DNA from: JAGPUQ01 sp050250395
Lineage (GTDB): Bacteria; Pseudomonadota; Gammaproteobacteria; Pseudomonadales; Porticoccaceae
DNA: 64,000 nucleotides
Assembly (NCBI GenBank): GCA_050250395.1
Contig: JBFWOQ010000002.1
Coordinates: 1-64,000 of the forward strand
Direction: 5' to 3'
The notes under the pieces were generated by a model. It saw only the letters and a program-made list of their open reading frames with translations, did not search any database and had not been told where the DNA came from. The position numbers and the translations under genes were made by a program. Shown in pieces: positions 35,941 to 44,291 of this stretch (its first letter is position 1; each line of letters opens with the position of its first letter).

Positions 35941-36396
35941 TCAACGATCACGGTAAAAGGTGCGCTGAAACGACAACGTATAGGAGGGCATGTCCGGTTT
36001 CGGCTTCACGGTGATATTGAACGTCAGCGAATCCTCGTTCTCGAACTGGAAAGGTGCGAGGTAATACACCGCGTCGCCCTCCCGAACCTCGAAAAACGCC
36101 AGCTCCTGGCGCTGAGCGAAGATATTGGAAACATGGCCTTTTATTTCAGCGGGCCGGCCACCGATCACCCCGGCCGGCATCACCGCGATATTGACCAGGC
36201 CCCGATCACGGCCGCGCACGATGTCGTAAGCGGCAGCGACCTCCGGACTCACGAAGCTGCTGTTGAAGGCGCTGTAATAGACCCGATGGTCGCCGAACTC
36301 TCGAAACGGTCGGTCGTCCGCCGACAGACTGCCGGCGAAAACCAGCAGGAGGACCATCGACAGGTGAGACAGCGGAGGCAGTTGCGCTATTTTCAT
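35941..36396 (-). CDS. DUF4426 periplasmic protein
   Basis: A 151-residue protein with a signal peptide (about residues 1-27, cleavage likely after LSADD-region alanine) and no lipobox. The remainder is a beta-rich domain that I recognise as DUF4426 (FGDHRVYYSAFNSSFV, VAAAYDIVRG, LAFFEVREGDAVYYLAPFQF, YTLSFQRTFYRDR). Function is unknown. It sits between metW and rdgB exactly as in Pseudomonas (PA0388 position), with 33 bp and 3 bp spacers, so it is co-transcribed with them. Confidence 0.85.
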   Translation of the reverse strand: MKIAQLPPLSHLSMVLLLVFAGSLSADDRPFREFGDHRVYYSAFNSSFVSPEVAAAYDIVRGRDRGLVNIAVMPAGVIGGRPAEIKGHVSNIFAQRQELAFFEVREGDAVYYLAPFQFENEDSLTFNITVKPKPDMPSYTLSFQRTFYRDR

Positions 36397-36429
36397 GGAT
36401 CGCGTCCTCTGGTAATCCTTCGAGAAAGG

Positions 36430-37023
36430 TCATTTCGCCAAATGATAGATCGCGGTGGCGCTGAACAGATTGGACCATACTCCTTTGAGCAACCGATCGG
36501 GGAATTGTTCGGCAACAAATTCGCGATGCAGCACCCGGATCGACTGTTCCCGGCACAGCGCCTCGAAATCCCGCACCGTGCAAAAGTGGATATTGGGTGT
36601 GTCGTACCACTGATACGGCAACTGCCGGGTGACCGGCATGCGTCCCCAGGCCGCGAGGAACAGGCGGGTACGAACATTGCCGAAGTTCGGGAAGGTGACG
36701 ATGCATTCCTCGCCCACGCGCAACATCTCGGCAATGGCGCGATCGGGACGGCGCAGGACCTGCATGGAGTTCGCCATCAGCACGGTGTCGAAGCTTTTGT
36801 CCGGAAAGTCGGTAAGACCCCGATCGACATCGGCCTCGATGACATTGACGCCGCGGGCAACGCAGTGGGTGATTTTCTCCGGGTCGATCTCGATGCCGTA
36901 GCCTTCCACGCCCCGGCTGTCCATCAACACGCGCAGCAGCTCGCCCTCACCACAGCCCAGGTCCAGAACCCGGCTGCCGGGCGCGATCCAGCGCTGCACG
37001 ATATCCAGATCGACGCGCAGCAT
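36430..37023 (-). CDS. metW: MetW, SAM-dependent methyltransferase-fold partner of MetX
   Basis: A 197-residue class I methyltransferase-fold protein with motif I VLDLGCGEGELL near residue 20 and acidic IEIDPE after strand 2. The W-rich end (QWYDTPNIHFCTVRDFE, KGVWSNLFSATAIYHLAK) is typical of MetW. MetW works with MetX in proteobacterial methionine synthesis; its precise activity is unclear. The ATG at 37023 shares one base with the metX stop (TGATG), indicating coupling; a TTG at 37029 is possible but less likely. Confidence 0.95.
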   Translation of the reverse strand: MLRVDLDIVQRWIAPGSRVLDLGCGEGELLRVLMDSRGVEGYGIEIDPEKITHCVARGVNVIEADVDRGLTDFPDKSFDTVLMANSMQVLRRPDRAIAEMLRVGEECIVTFPNFGNVRTRLFLAAWGRMPVTRQLPYQWYDTPNIHFCTVRDFEALCREQSIRVLHREFVAEQFPDRLLKGVWSNLFSATAIYHLAK

Positions 37024-38171
37024 CAGCAAGTCTCCGCAACCCGGTTCATGTAGGTCCGCAACAGTTTTTCGTAGCGGGCATTGGGCAACAGGAAGGCGTC
37101 GTGCCCCATGTCGGAGTCGATGCAGGCATAGGCCACGTCGCGATTGGCCGCGACGAGCGCCTGGACGATTTCCTCCGAACGCTGCGGCGCAAAGCGCCAG
37201 TCGCTGGTGAAGGAAACCACCAGAAACCGCGCGCGCGCGGTCCGGAACGCCGTCACCGGATCGTCGCCGTATTCCCGCGCCAGATCAAAATAGTCGAGCA
37301 TCTTGGTGATCAGGAGGTAGGTGTTGGCGTCGAAGCTCTCGGCAAATTTGTCGCCCTGATAATGCAGGTAGCTTTCCACCTTGAATTCGACCGGCGCATC
37401 CAGGCCACGCGCAAAGGAACCCGAGCGCAGTTCGCGACCGAACCGCACGCCCATCAGGGAGTCGGACAGATAGGTGACATGGCCCACCATCCGCGCGAGC
37501 GCGAGGCCGTTGCGCGGCACGACACCGTGTTCGGCAAAGTCCCCGTCGCGGAAATCCGGGTCCGAGCGAATCGCGCGCCGGGCAATTTCGTTGAAGGCAA
37601 TATTCTGCGCGGTCAGTTTCAATGCCGAGGCAATCACCACGCAGTGGCGGACCCGCTCGGGGTATTCAAGCGCCCAGCGCATGGCATTCATGCCGCCCAG
37701 GCTGCCGCCGATCACCGCCGCCCACTCATCGATGCCCAGCCGGTCCGCCAGCCGGGCCTGACTGAGCACCCAGTCGCGCACCCGCAGCGGCGGGAAATGC
37801 TTGCCCCACCGCTTGCCGGTCGCCGGATCGACCGTGCGCGGACCGGTGCTGCCATGGCAACCGCCGAGGTTGTTGAGGCACACCACGTAGAAATACCGCG
37901 TATCGATGGGTTTGCCCGGACCGATGTAGTCGTCCCACCACCCGGGCTTGGCGTCGTCGAGGCTGTGAAACCCGGCCGCGTGATGGCTGCCGCTCAGGGC
38001 GTGACAGATCAGTACCGCGTTGGAACGCGCGGCGTTTAGCTTGCCGTAGGTTTCGACCACGAGATCATAGGAAGCCAGCAGCCGACCGCAGCTCAATTCG
38101 AGCGGCGCAGTGAAATGCTGGGTCTCTGGCACCACCAGACCAACGGAATCAGGGGGAAAGCTGTCCGGCAT
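37023..38171 (-). CDS. metX: Homoserine O-acyltransferase MetX
   Basis: MetX activates homoserine by acyl transfer, the first step of methionine synthesis. It is an alpha/beta hydrolase: the nucleophile serine is in GGSLGGM, and the Asp/His pair in CIDSDMGHDAFLL. The 382 residues match Pseudomonas MetX. Whether it uses succinyl-CoA (as Pseudomonas MetX does) or acetyl-CoA cannot be decided by eye. I chose the ATG at 38171, giving MPDSFPPDSVG; upstream codons in frame to 38225 add an unconserved leader. The gene is preceded by yggU after 66 bp and coupled to metW. Confidence 0.95.
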   Translation of the reverse strand: MPDSFPPDSVGLVVPETQHFTAPLELSCGRLLASYDLVVETYGKLNAARSNAVLICHALSGSHHAAGFHSLDDAKPGWWDDYIGPGKPIDTRYFYVVCLNNLGGCHGSTGPRTVDPATGKRWGKHFPPLRVRDWVLSQARLADRLGIDEWAAVIGGSLGGMNAMRWALEYPERVRHCVVIASALKLTAQNIAFNEIARRAIRSDPDFRDGDFAEHGVVPRNGLALARMVGHVTYLSDSLMGVRFGRELRSGSFARGLDAPVEFKVESYLHYQGDKFAESFDANTYLLITKMLDYFDLAREYGDDPVTAFRTARARFLVVSFTSDWRFAPQRSEEIVQALVAANRDVAYACIDSDMGHDAFLLPNARYEKLLRTYMNRVAETC

Positions 38172-38237
38172 GGGGCACGACTCTCGGAACCCGAGAAGTC
38201 TAAAGACGGGGTCCGACACAGGCAAGCACGGACCGGA

Positions 38238-38555
38238 TCATTCGACCGGAGTAGGCGGGAAACCTGCCACCTGCGCCTCTGCCGGCAACCGGGTTGGCGC
38301 GGCGATGGCAAACACCTTGTCGCGGCCGCGGGTACCCCGCACCAGGGTCACCCGCGATTTGGGCACCCCGAACGCAGCGGCAAGAAATTCGATCGCGCGT
38401 GCATTCGCCTTGCCGTCCACCGGCGGCGCCGCCAGCCCCAACTTGAGACGGTCGCCGCAAGCGCCGAGAAAAGCATCGTGCCGCGCGCCAGGCTGCGCCC
38501 GGCAGCGCAGCACCAGGGTGTCAGCGCGCCATTGGCCATAGGGTCCGGCGGTCAT
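38238..38555 (-). CDS. yggU: DUF167/YggU family protein
   Basis: A 105-residue protein of the conserved YggU (DUF167) family, recognisable from LRCRAQPGARHDAFLG, LKLGLAAPPVDGKANARAIEFLA, and SRVTLVRGTRGRDKVF. The function is unknown; the fold is a small alpha/beta domain. It starts 6 bp after yggT (a GTG immediately before the ATG is an alternative). The order yggS-proC-yggT-yggU is widely conserved. Confidence 0.92.
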   Translation of the reverse strand: MTAGPYGQWRADTLVLRCRAQPGARHDAFLGACGDRLKLGLAAPPVDGKANARAIEFLAAAFGVPKSRVTLVRGTRGRDKVFAIAAPTRLPAEAQVAGFPPTPVE

Positions 38556-38561
38556 CACCGA

Positions 38562-39149
38562 TCAGAATCCCGGCACCAGACCCGCGATCAAGGCGCTGCC
38601 CGCTGCCAGATTGTGGAGCAACAGCCGCAAGGCTCCGAGCAGGAACAGAACCAGCATCGGCGACAGATCCAGGCAGCCCAGTTGCGGGATCAACCGGCGC
38701 GCGGGACCGAGGACGGGCTCCAGCAACTGCATGAGCAGTACGGCGGCGGGGTGATGGGTCTGAGGTGCCACCCAGCTCAGCACCACCAGCGCGAAAATAC
38801 CGTAGAAATACAGGTTGACCAGCAACGCCGCCAGCCCCAGCACGCCCCACCACAGCGGCATAATGATCCCGGGCAAACCGGCGCCCACCACCAGCAACGT
38901 CAAGATTATCGCAAGCCATTCCATCGCCAGGGCGAGCACCAGGCTGGCAATATTGAAACGGCCCACGACCGGCAGCAGGCGGGTCAAACCGTCCACCGGG
39001 ATCCGGGTCGCCCGATACACGAACTGGGAGATCGGATTGTGAAAACTGGCGCGCGCCAGTTGCAGCAAGAATCGCAACAGAAACAACATCACCAGCAGTA
39101 CGCCGGCGTATTGAATGGTGTAAACCAGCAACCTGATGGCGATGCTCAC
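38562..39149 (-). CDS. yggT: YggT-family integral membrane protein
   Basis: A 195-residue protein made of two YggT repeats with about four to five membrane helices (LLVYTIQYAGVLLVMLFLL, LLVNLYFYGIFALVVLSWV). Each repeat ends with a conserved proline/arginine loop: YRATRIPVDGLTRLLP and LLEPVLGPARRLIPQLG. The start is a GTG that overlaps the proC stop (GTGA). Function is not firmly known; osmotic stress and cell-division links are reported for relatives. Confidence 0.92.
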   Translation of the reverse strand: MSIAIRLLVYTIQYAGVLLVMLFLLRFLLQLARASFHNPISQFVYRATRIPVDGLTRLLPVVGRFNIASLVLALAMEWLAIILTLLVVGAGLPGIIMPLWWGVLGLAALLVNLYFYGIFALVVLSWVAPQTHHPAAVLLMQLLEPVLGPARRLIPQLGCLDLSPMLVLFLLGALRLLLHNLAAGSALIAGLVPGF

Positions 39150-39982
39150 GGCTGCGGATGCTCCGGTAGCATGGCGGCACCCATCTCCCGCCCGCGCGCA
39201 TCGGCGGCGGCAAGCGCGCGGGCAAAGAGCGCGGTCAAGCCACCGGCGTCGAGCACCGCGAGCGCCGCTGCGGTGGTTCCGCCGGGTGAAGCGACGCGAC
39301 GGCGCAGCTCGGCCACGTCCACATCGCTGTCGAGCGCCATGCGTGCGGCCCCGAGCGCGGTTTGCAGCGTCAATCGACTGGCCACTTCGGGTGTCAGACC
39401 GAGCTCGATACCCGCCGCCGTCATCGCTTCCATCACGAGGAAAAAGTATGCGGGGCCGCTGCCGGAGACTGCCGTGACCGCGTCGATTTCGCGCTCGCTG
39501 GCAACCCAGACCGTGATGCCAACAGCGCCCAGAATGTCCGCCGCCGTACGGCGCTGTTCCACGCTGACGCTGGCGGACGCGTAGAGGCCGGTGGCGCCGG
39601 TGCGCACCAGCGCCGGTGTGTTCGGCATGCAGCGAACGATGGCGATATCCGCGCCCAGCAGTCCGGCCAGTGCCGCGACGGGCACGCCCGCGGCGATGGA
39701 AATCACCAGCGCCCCGCGGCCGACAGCGGGCGCGAGCTGTTCGACAACGGTCGCCATCACCTGGGGTTTGACCGCCAGCACCACGACCTCGGCCGCCGCG
39801 ACGGCGCCGCGATTGTCGTCCGTGGTGGCAACTCCGAACTGCGTCGCCAGGCGCGTGCGCGCCTCCGCGACCGGATCGCAAGCGGTGATGCAGCTCGCAG
39901 GGTAGCCCTGCGCAATCAAGCCACCGATCAGGCTGGCGGCCATGTTGCCGCCGCCGATAAACACCAGTTTGCTGTGCTGCAC
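39146..39982 (-). CDS. proC: Pyrroline-5-carboxylate reductase
   Basis: ProC makes proline by NAD(P)H reduction of pyrroline-5-carboxylate. The 278-residue protein has the Rossmann motif FIGGGNMAASLIGGL at its start, the conserved VRCMPNTPALV, and the C-terminal signature AVSGSGPAYFFLVMEAM followed by SPGGTTAAALAVL. It starts 11 bp after yggS and overlaps yggT, so all are in one operon. Confidence 0.97.
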   Translation of the reverse strand: MQHSKLVFIGGGNMAASLIGGLIAQGYPASCITACDPVAEARTRLATQFGVATTDDNRGAVAAAEVVVLAVKPQVMATVVEQLAPAVGRGALVISIAAGVPVAALAGLLGADIAIVRCMPNTPALVRTGATGLYASASVSVEQRRTAADILGAVGITVWVASEREIDAVTAVSGSGPAYFFLVMEAMTAAGIELGLTPEVASRLTLQTALGAARMALDSDVDVAELRRRVASPGGTTAAALAVLDAGGLTALFARALAAADARGREMGAAMLPEHPQP

Positions 39983-39993
39983 GCAACAACTTC

Positions 39994-40701
39994 CTAAGGG
40001 TGGGGTTGAGGATCCGGGCGCGGGCTGAAAATCGCGCGACCGACGCGGACGATGGTGGCACCTTCGGCGATGGCTGCGGCCAGGTCCGCCGACATGCCCA
40101 TGGACAGTGTATCCAAACCCGCGAACTGGGGCGACGTGGCGCGCAACCGCGCCAGCAGCAACGCCAGCTCCCGAAACGGCTCACGCCGATGCGCCCCCGC
40201 ACGCGGTCGCGGAATGGCCATCAGGCCCCGCAACCGCAGATTGGGCAACGCCGCTACCCCCAGCGCCAGGGCTTCGAGCCGGTCGGGATCGACACCGGCC
40301 TTGGTCGCTTCGCGGTCGATATTGACTTGCAGGCAAACCTCCAGCGGGGCCATGGCAGGCGGGCGCTGGCGCGCCAGGCGTTCGGCGATGGATAACCGAT
40401 CGAGGCTGTGCAGCCAGGCGAAATGTTCCGCGATGGCGCGGGTTTTGTTGGACTGTACCGGACCGATGAAATGCCAGCGGAGGTGCGCGTGGCCGAGCGC
40501 GGCGATTTTTTTCAGCGCCTCCTGAACCTGACTCTCGCCAAAGTCGCACACACCTGCGGCGGCGGCGGCCGCGATGGCCTCGACGGGCTGACCCTTGCTC
40601 ACGGCGAGCAACATGATGGCGTTGGCATTTCGGCCCGCTGCCTGCGCCGCCCGGTGGATTTCCGCGCGCACTCGGCTTATGTTTTTCTCTGGTTTAAACA
40701 T
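39994..40701 (-). CDS. yggS: PLP-homeostasis protein YggS
   Basis: YggS/PLPBP binds pyridoxal phosphate on a conserved lysine (LLAVSKGQPVEAI near residue 36) and maintains vitamin B6 balance; no catalytic activity is established. The 235 residues fit the family, with FGESQVQEALKK, WHFIGPVQSNKTR and the C-terminal LSMGMSADLAAAIAEGATIVRVGRAIF. The ATG at 40701 is chosen because upstream codons in frame are not homologous. It is divergent from pilT with a 73-bp gap, the same layout as Pseudomonas. Confidence 0.95.
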   Translation of the reverse strand: MFKPEKNISRVRAEIHRAAQAAGRNANAIMLLAVSKGQPVEAIAAAAAAGVCDFGESQVQEALKKIAALGHAHLRWHFIGPVQSNKTRAIAEHFAWLHSLDRLSIAERLARQRPPAMAPLEVCLQVNIDREATKAGVDPDRLEALALGVAALPNLRLRGLMAIPRPRAGAHRREPFRELALLLARLRATSPQFAGLDTLSMGMSADLAAAIAEGATIVRVGRAIFSPRPDPQPHP

Positions 40702-40774
40702 ATACTTGAAACGGCCAGCCGGGCGGCCCGCTCGCTGCGGGGCAGCGATCCACCGGGAATCAACGGGACTGAAC

Positions 40775-41812
40775 ATGGATATCACCGAACTGCTCGCATT
40801 CAGCGTCAAGCAGGGTGCCTCGGATCTACACCTCTCCGCCGGGCTGCCGCCGATGATCCGGATTGACGGCGACGTGCGCCGCATCAACCTGCCGCCCATG
40901 GAACACAAGCAGGTGCATGCGCTGATTTACGAAATTATGACCGACAAACAGCGGCGCGACTACGAAGAGTTCCTGGAAACGGACTTCTCCTTCGAAGTCC
41001 CCGGAGTCGCGCGCTTTCGGGTCAACGCGTTCAACCAGAACCGCGGTGCCGGCGGCGTCTTCCGTACCATCCCGTCCCGGGTGCTCACCCTCGACGATCT
41101 GGGCTTCGGGCAGATTTTCCGCGACATCTCCATGTTGCCGCGGGGACTGGTGCTGGTGACCGGGCCCACGGGCTCGGGAAAAAGCACCACTCTGGCGGCC
41201 ATGATCGACTTCGTCAACGATAACCGCTACCAGCACATCCTTACCATTGAAGACCCCATCGAATTCGTTCACGAAAGCAAAAAATGCCTGGTCAACCAGC
41301 GCGAAGTCCACCAAGACACGCATGGCTTCACCGAAGCGCTGCGCTCGGCGCTGCGGGAAGACCCCGACATCATTCTGGTGGGTGAGATGCGCGACCTGGA
41401 GACCATTCGCCTCGCGCTGACGGCGGCCGAAACCGGTCACCTCGTATTCGCCACGCTGCACACCACGTCGGCGGCAAAGACCATCGACAGGGTTATCGAC
41501 GTGTTTCCCGCCGGCGAAAAGACCATGGTGCGTTCGATGCTCTCGGAGTCGCTGCAGGCGGTTATCTCGCAGACCCTGATGAAGAAAGTCGGCGGCGGAC
41601 GCATCGCCGCCAACGAAATCATGATCGGCACCCCGGCGATTCGCAACCTGATTCGCGAAGACAAGGTCGCCCAGATGTATTCATCCATCCAGACCGGCGC
41701 CAGCTACGGGATGCAAACCATGGATCAGTGCCTGCGCCGGTTGGTCCAGCAAAAAGTCATCACCCGGGAAGCCGCGCGCGAAAAAGCAAAAATTCCCGAC
41801 GATTTCACCTGA
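40775..41812 (+). CDS. pilT: Type IV pilus retraction ATPase PilT
   Basis: PilT is the hexameric motor that disassembles type IV pili, powering twitching motility. From the ATG at 40775 it has 345 residues. Motifs: Walker A GPTGSGKST, Asp box EDPIEF, Walker B IILVGEMRD, His box TGHLVFATLHT, and the retraction-specific AIRNLIRE near the C-terminus. The pilT-pilU order is conserved; pilU follows after 48 bp. Confidence 0.98.
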   Translation: MDITELLAFSVKQGASDLHLSAGLPPMIRIDGDVRRINLPPMEHKQVHALIYEIMTDKQRRDYEEFLETDFSFEVPGVARFRVNAFNQNRGAGGVFRTIPSRVLTLDDLGFGQIFRDISMLPRGLVLVTGPTGSGKSTTLAAMIDFVNDNRYQHILTIEDPIEFVHESKKCLVNQREVHQDTHGFTEALRSALREDPDIILVGEMRDLETIRLALTAAETGHLVFATLHTTSAAKTIDRVIDVFPAGEKTMVRSMLSESLQAVISQTLMKKVGGGRIAANEIMIGTPAIRNLIREDKVAQMYSSIQTGASYGMQTMDQCLRRLVQQKVITREAAREKAKIPDDFT

Positions 41813-41860
41813 GCCAAGGCGCCCGGCACCCGTGGCTCCCGCGACGCAGAGGGTAGGACA

Positions 41861-43015
41861 ATGGAATTCGAAAATCTCCTGAAGTTGATGCTCGACAAAA
41901 AGGCATCGGATCTGTTTATTACGCGCGGCGTGCCGCCCAGCCTGAAAATCAACGGCAAGATAATGCCGGTGGGAAAAGTACCCCTGTCAGGTCGCCAGGC
42001 CCGCGAACTGGTGGACGCCGTAATGGACCCGCAGCAGCGCGCCGAGTTTCACGCCCATCACGAGCTCAACTTCGCGATCACCTCCGAGCACGTCGAGCAC
42101 GCCCGCTTTCGGGTGAGTGCGTTCTATCAGAGCAACGATGTCGGCATGGTATTGCGCCTGATCGAAACCCGGATTCCCACCGTCGAGGAGCTGCTGCTGC
42201 CGCCAATCCTCGACGAACTGGTGATGACCAAGCGCGGCATCATCTTTTTGGTCGGCGCTACCGGCACCGGCAAATCCACCACGCTCGCGGCCATGGTCGG
42301 ACACCGCAACCACAACAGCCGCGGGCATATCATCTCGATCGAGGATCCCATCGAGTTCATCCACCAGCACGCGGGCTGCATCGTCACCCAGCGGGAAGTA
42401 GGCATCGACACCGAATCCTACGAGGTGGCACTGAAGAATACGTTGCGCCAAGCGCCCGACGTGATCCTGATCGGCGAGATCCGCACCCGCGAAGCCATGG
42501 AGCTCGCCATCACCTTCGCCGAGACCGGCCACCTGGTATTGACCACCCTGCACGCCAACAACGCCAACCAGGCGCTGGACCGCATTCAGCACTTCTTCCC
42601 GGCCGAACGCCACCCCCAGTTGTGGATGGACCTGTCGCTCAACCTGCGCGCGATGGTCGCGCAGCAGTTGATCCCGACCGCCGACGGCAAAAGCAGGCGC
42701 GCGGCCGTCGAGATTCTGATCAGCACGCCACTGGCATCCGATCTGATCCGCAAGGGCGAGGTGCACAAGCTGAAGGAGTTGATGACCCGCTCGACGGAAC
42801 TTGGCATGCAGACGTTCGACCAGGCGCTGTTCCGGCTCTACAACGACGGCGTCGTCACCTACGAGGCGGCCCTAGCGGCAGCCGATTCGAAAAACGACCT
42901 GCGCCTGATGATCAAGCTACAGTCGGAGACCGATGCCAACTATCTTGCGCACGCCGCCGACGACTTTATCCTCAAGGAAGAAGACTCCGAGCGTACGCGG
43001 CTCTTCCGACGCTAG
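41861..43015 (+). CDS. pilU: PilT-like accessory retraction ATPase PilU
   Basis: PilU assists PilT in forceful pilus retraction. The 384-residue protein begins MEFENLLKLMLDKKASDLF. Motifs are Walker A GATGTGKST, Asp box EDPIEF, Walker B VILIGEIRT and His box TGHLVLTTLHANN. The longer C-terminus compared with PilT is usual for PilU. Its TAG stop at 43013-43015 lies inside the terminal inverted repeat of the fold-back element, so the element inserted at the very end of the gene. Confidence 0.97.
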   Translation: MEFENLLKLMLDKKASDLFITRGVPPSLKINGKIMPVGKVPLSGRQARELVDAVMDPQQRAEFHAHHELNFAITSEHVEHARFRVSAFYQSNDVGMVLRLIETRIPTVEELLLPPILDELVMTKRGIIFLVGATGTGKSTTLAAMVGHRNHNSRGHIISIEDPIEFIHQHAGCIVTQREVGIDTESYEVALKNTLRQAPDVILIGEIRTREAMELAITFAETGHLVLTTLHANNANQALDRIQHFFPAERHPQLWMDLSLNLRAMVAQQLIPTADGKSRRAAVEILISTPLASDLIRKGEVHKLKELMTRSTELGMQTFDQALFRLYNDGVVTYEAALAAADSKNDLRLMIKLQSETDANYLAHAADDFILKEEDSERTRLFRR

Positions 43016-43181
43016 GAGCCTGTCGGACTTGAGCGTCCGTAGCGAGGGAAAGTCCGATTTGAGGTAGATTTTGGGCAAATTTGCGGCGAATAGCGGGGAC
43101 TATTCAACGAAAATTTGCCCGAAATATAACCAAATTCGGCTTTTCCGCAGTAGGGCAGTCTTAAGTCCGACAGGCTCCTAG
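43012..43181. mobile_element. 170-bp fold-back (MITE-like) element at the pilU 3' end
   Basis: Perfect 19-bp terminal inverted repeats CTAGGAGCCTGTCGGACTT (43012-43030) and its complement (43163-43181). Two inner inverted pairs, GGGCAAATTT (43073-43082)/AAATTTGCCC (43111-43120) and GAATAG (43088-43093)/CTATTC (43100-43105), share exactly the same centre, 43096.5, so the whole unit is one long imperfect palindrome. It has no gene. The outermost CTAG is itself palindromic and may be the target duplication, leaving a 15-bp true repeat. IS5-group elements duplicate YTAR targets such as CTAG, so a non-autonomous relative is plausible. It lies between converging genes. Confidence 0.88.
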
Positions 43182-43209
43182 CAGCCCGGGAGTGTCGGCA
43201 GGGCACGGT

Positions 43210-43665
43210 CTACAGGTCGCGGCCCGCGGCCGGCTCGGACAGCCAGGTACGCAAAATCAACGCCGCCGCCAACCCGTCCACCGGGTGACGGCGATAGTCC
43301 TTGTGGCGATGGTCGCGGCCACCGTCGCTGTCGCGTTTCGCCGCGGCCGTCGACAGCCTCTCATCCACGAGGGTGACCGGTTTTCCCGTGCGTGCGCGCA
43401 GGCGGCCCGCAAAGCGCCGCACACGGACGCAAAGCGCACTCTCCGTGCCATCCATGTTGAGGGGCCATCCGACCAGCAGTCGCTGAGGCTGCCACTCGGC
43501 GACCAGTCGCATCACCTGTTCCCACTGGGGCTGGCCGTCGCGCGCACGCAGCACCGCAACCGGTTGCGCCGTACCGGACACCGTCTGTCCATAGGCAACG
43601 CCGATCTGGCGGGTGCCAAAATCGAAACACAGCAACCGGGTGTGCGCTTCAGGCGTGGCCGACAC
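43210..43665 (-). CDS. ruvX: RuvX/YqgF, putative Holliday-junction resolvase fold nuclease
   Basis: A 151-residue RNase H-fold protein. The three acidic positions are visible: CFDFGTRQIGVAYG at the N-terminus, VDERLSTAAA in the middle and HPVDGLAAALIL near the end. YqgF is required for 16S rRNA 5'-end maturation in E. coli, with junction resolution proposed from the fold. It overlaps yqgE by 17 bp, the usual partner; the C-terminus is at the repeat element. Confidence 0.92.
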   Translation of the reverse strand: MSATPEAHTRLLCFDFGTRQIGVAYGQTVSGTAQPVAVLRARDGQPQWEQVMRLVAEWQPQRLLVGWPLNMDGTESALCVRVRRFAGRLRARTGKPVTLVDERLSTAAAKRDSDGGRDHRHKDYRRHPVDGLAAALILRTWLSEPAAGRDL

Positions 43666-44233
43666 TGGCGCTCAATTTGGCGAGATCGACTCCGATGCGG
43701 GCCGCTACGCTGCGGGCCCGGTGCTCAAGGGGTTCATCGAACAGCAGCGCCGGTTCGCCGGGCACCGTGAGCCAGGCATTGGCGCGCAATTCCTGCTCCA
43801 GCTGACCCGCGCCCCAGCCCGCGTAACCCAATGCGACGAGGCAGTGTTCGGGCGCCTCGGTCCCGGTTGCCAGCGCCTCGATGATGTCGCGCGAGGCGGT
43901 CAGCGCGACGCCATCGGCGATGTCCAGGGTGGACTGCCATTGGCGTTGCGTTTTGGGATGCAAGACGAACCCCCACTCGCTGCGTACCGGTCCGCCCGCC
44001 AGCAACAGGCGGTCGGCCAGGGCGCCGTTACAGGGCAGATGCAGCTGCAGGAACAGCTCCCTCAGCGTGACATCCAGCGAATGATCGATACGCAAGCCCA
44101 TGGCACCGTCGGGTGTGTGCTTGCAGATGTAGACCAGGGAATGGGCAAACGCCGGGTCCAGCAACCCGGGCATGGCAATCAGAAAATGGTGGTCGAGACA
44201 GACGAAGTGTCCGCTGTTTACGGGTGTATCCAT
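43649..44233 (-). CDS. algH: YqgE/AlgH family protein (UPF0301)
   Basis: A 194-residue member of the AlgH/UPF0301 family, named for an effect on alginate regulation in Pseudomonas, with unknown molecular activity. Signatures are FLIAMPGLLDPAFAHSLVYICKH, GAMGLRIDHSLDV, LLLAGGPVRSEWGFVLHP and LVALGYAGWGAGQLEQEL. It overlaps ruvX by 17 bp, a conserved coupling, and follows the tonB gene with a 58-bp gap. Confidence 0.94.
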   Translation of the reverse strand: MDTPVNSGHFVCLDHHFLIAMPGLLDPAFAHSLVYICKHTPDGAMGLRIDHSLDVTLRELFLQLHLPCNGALADRLLLAGGPVRSEWGFVLHPKTQRQWQSTLDIADGVALTASRDIIEALATGTEAPEHCLVALGYAGWGAGQLEQELRANAWLTVPGEPALLFDEPLEHRARSVAARIGVDLAKLSASVGHA

Positions 44234-44291
44234 GCCGCCAGTATTGGGATGCGATCGCTACAAAACAAGAGCCCGCCGGGCCGTGCAGGGA

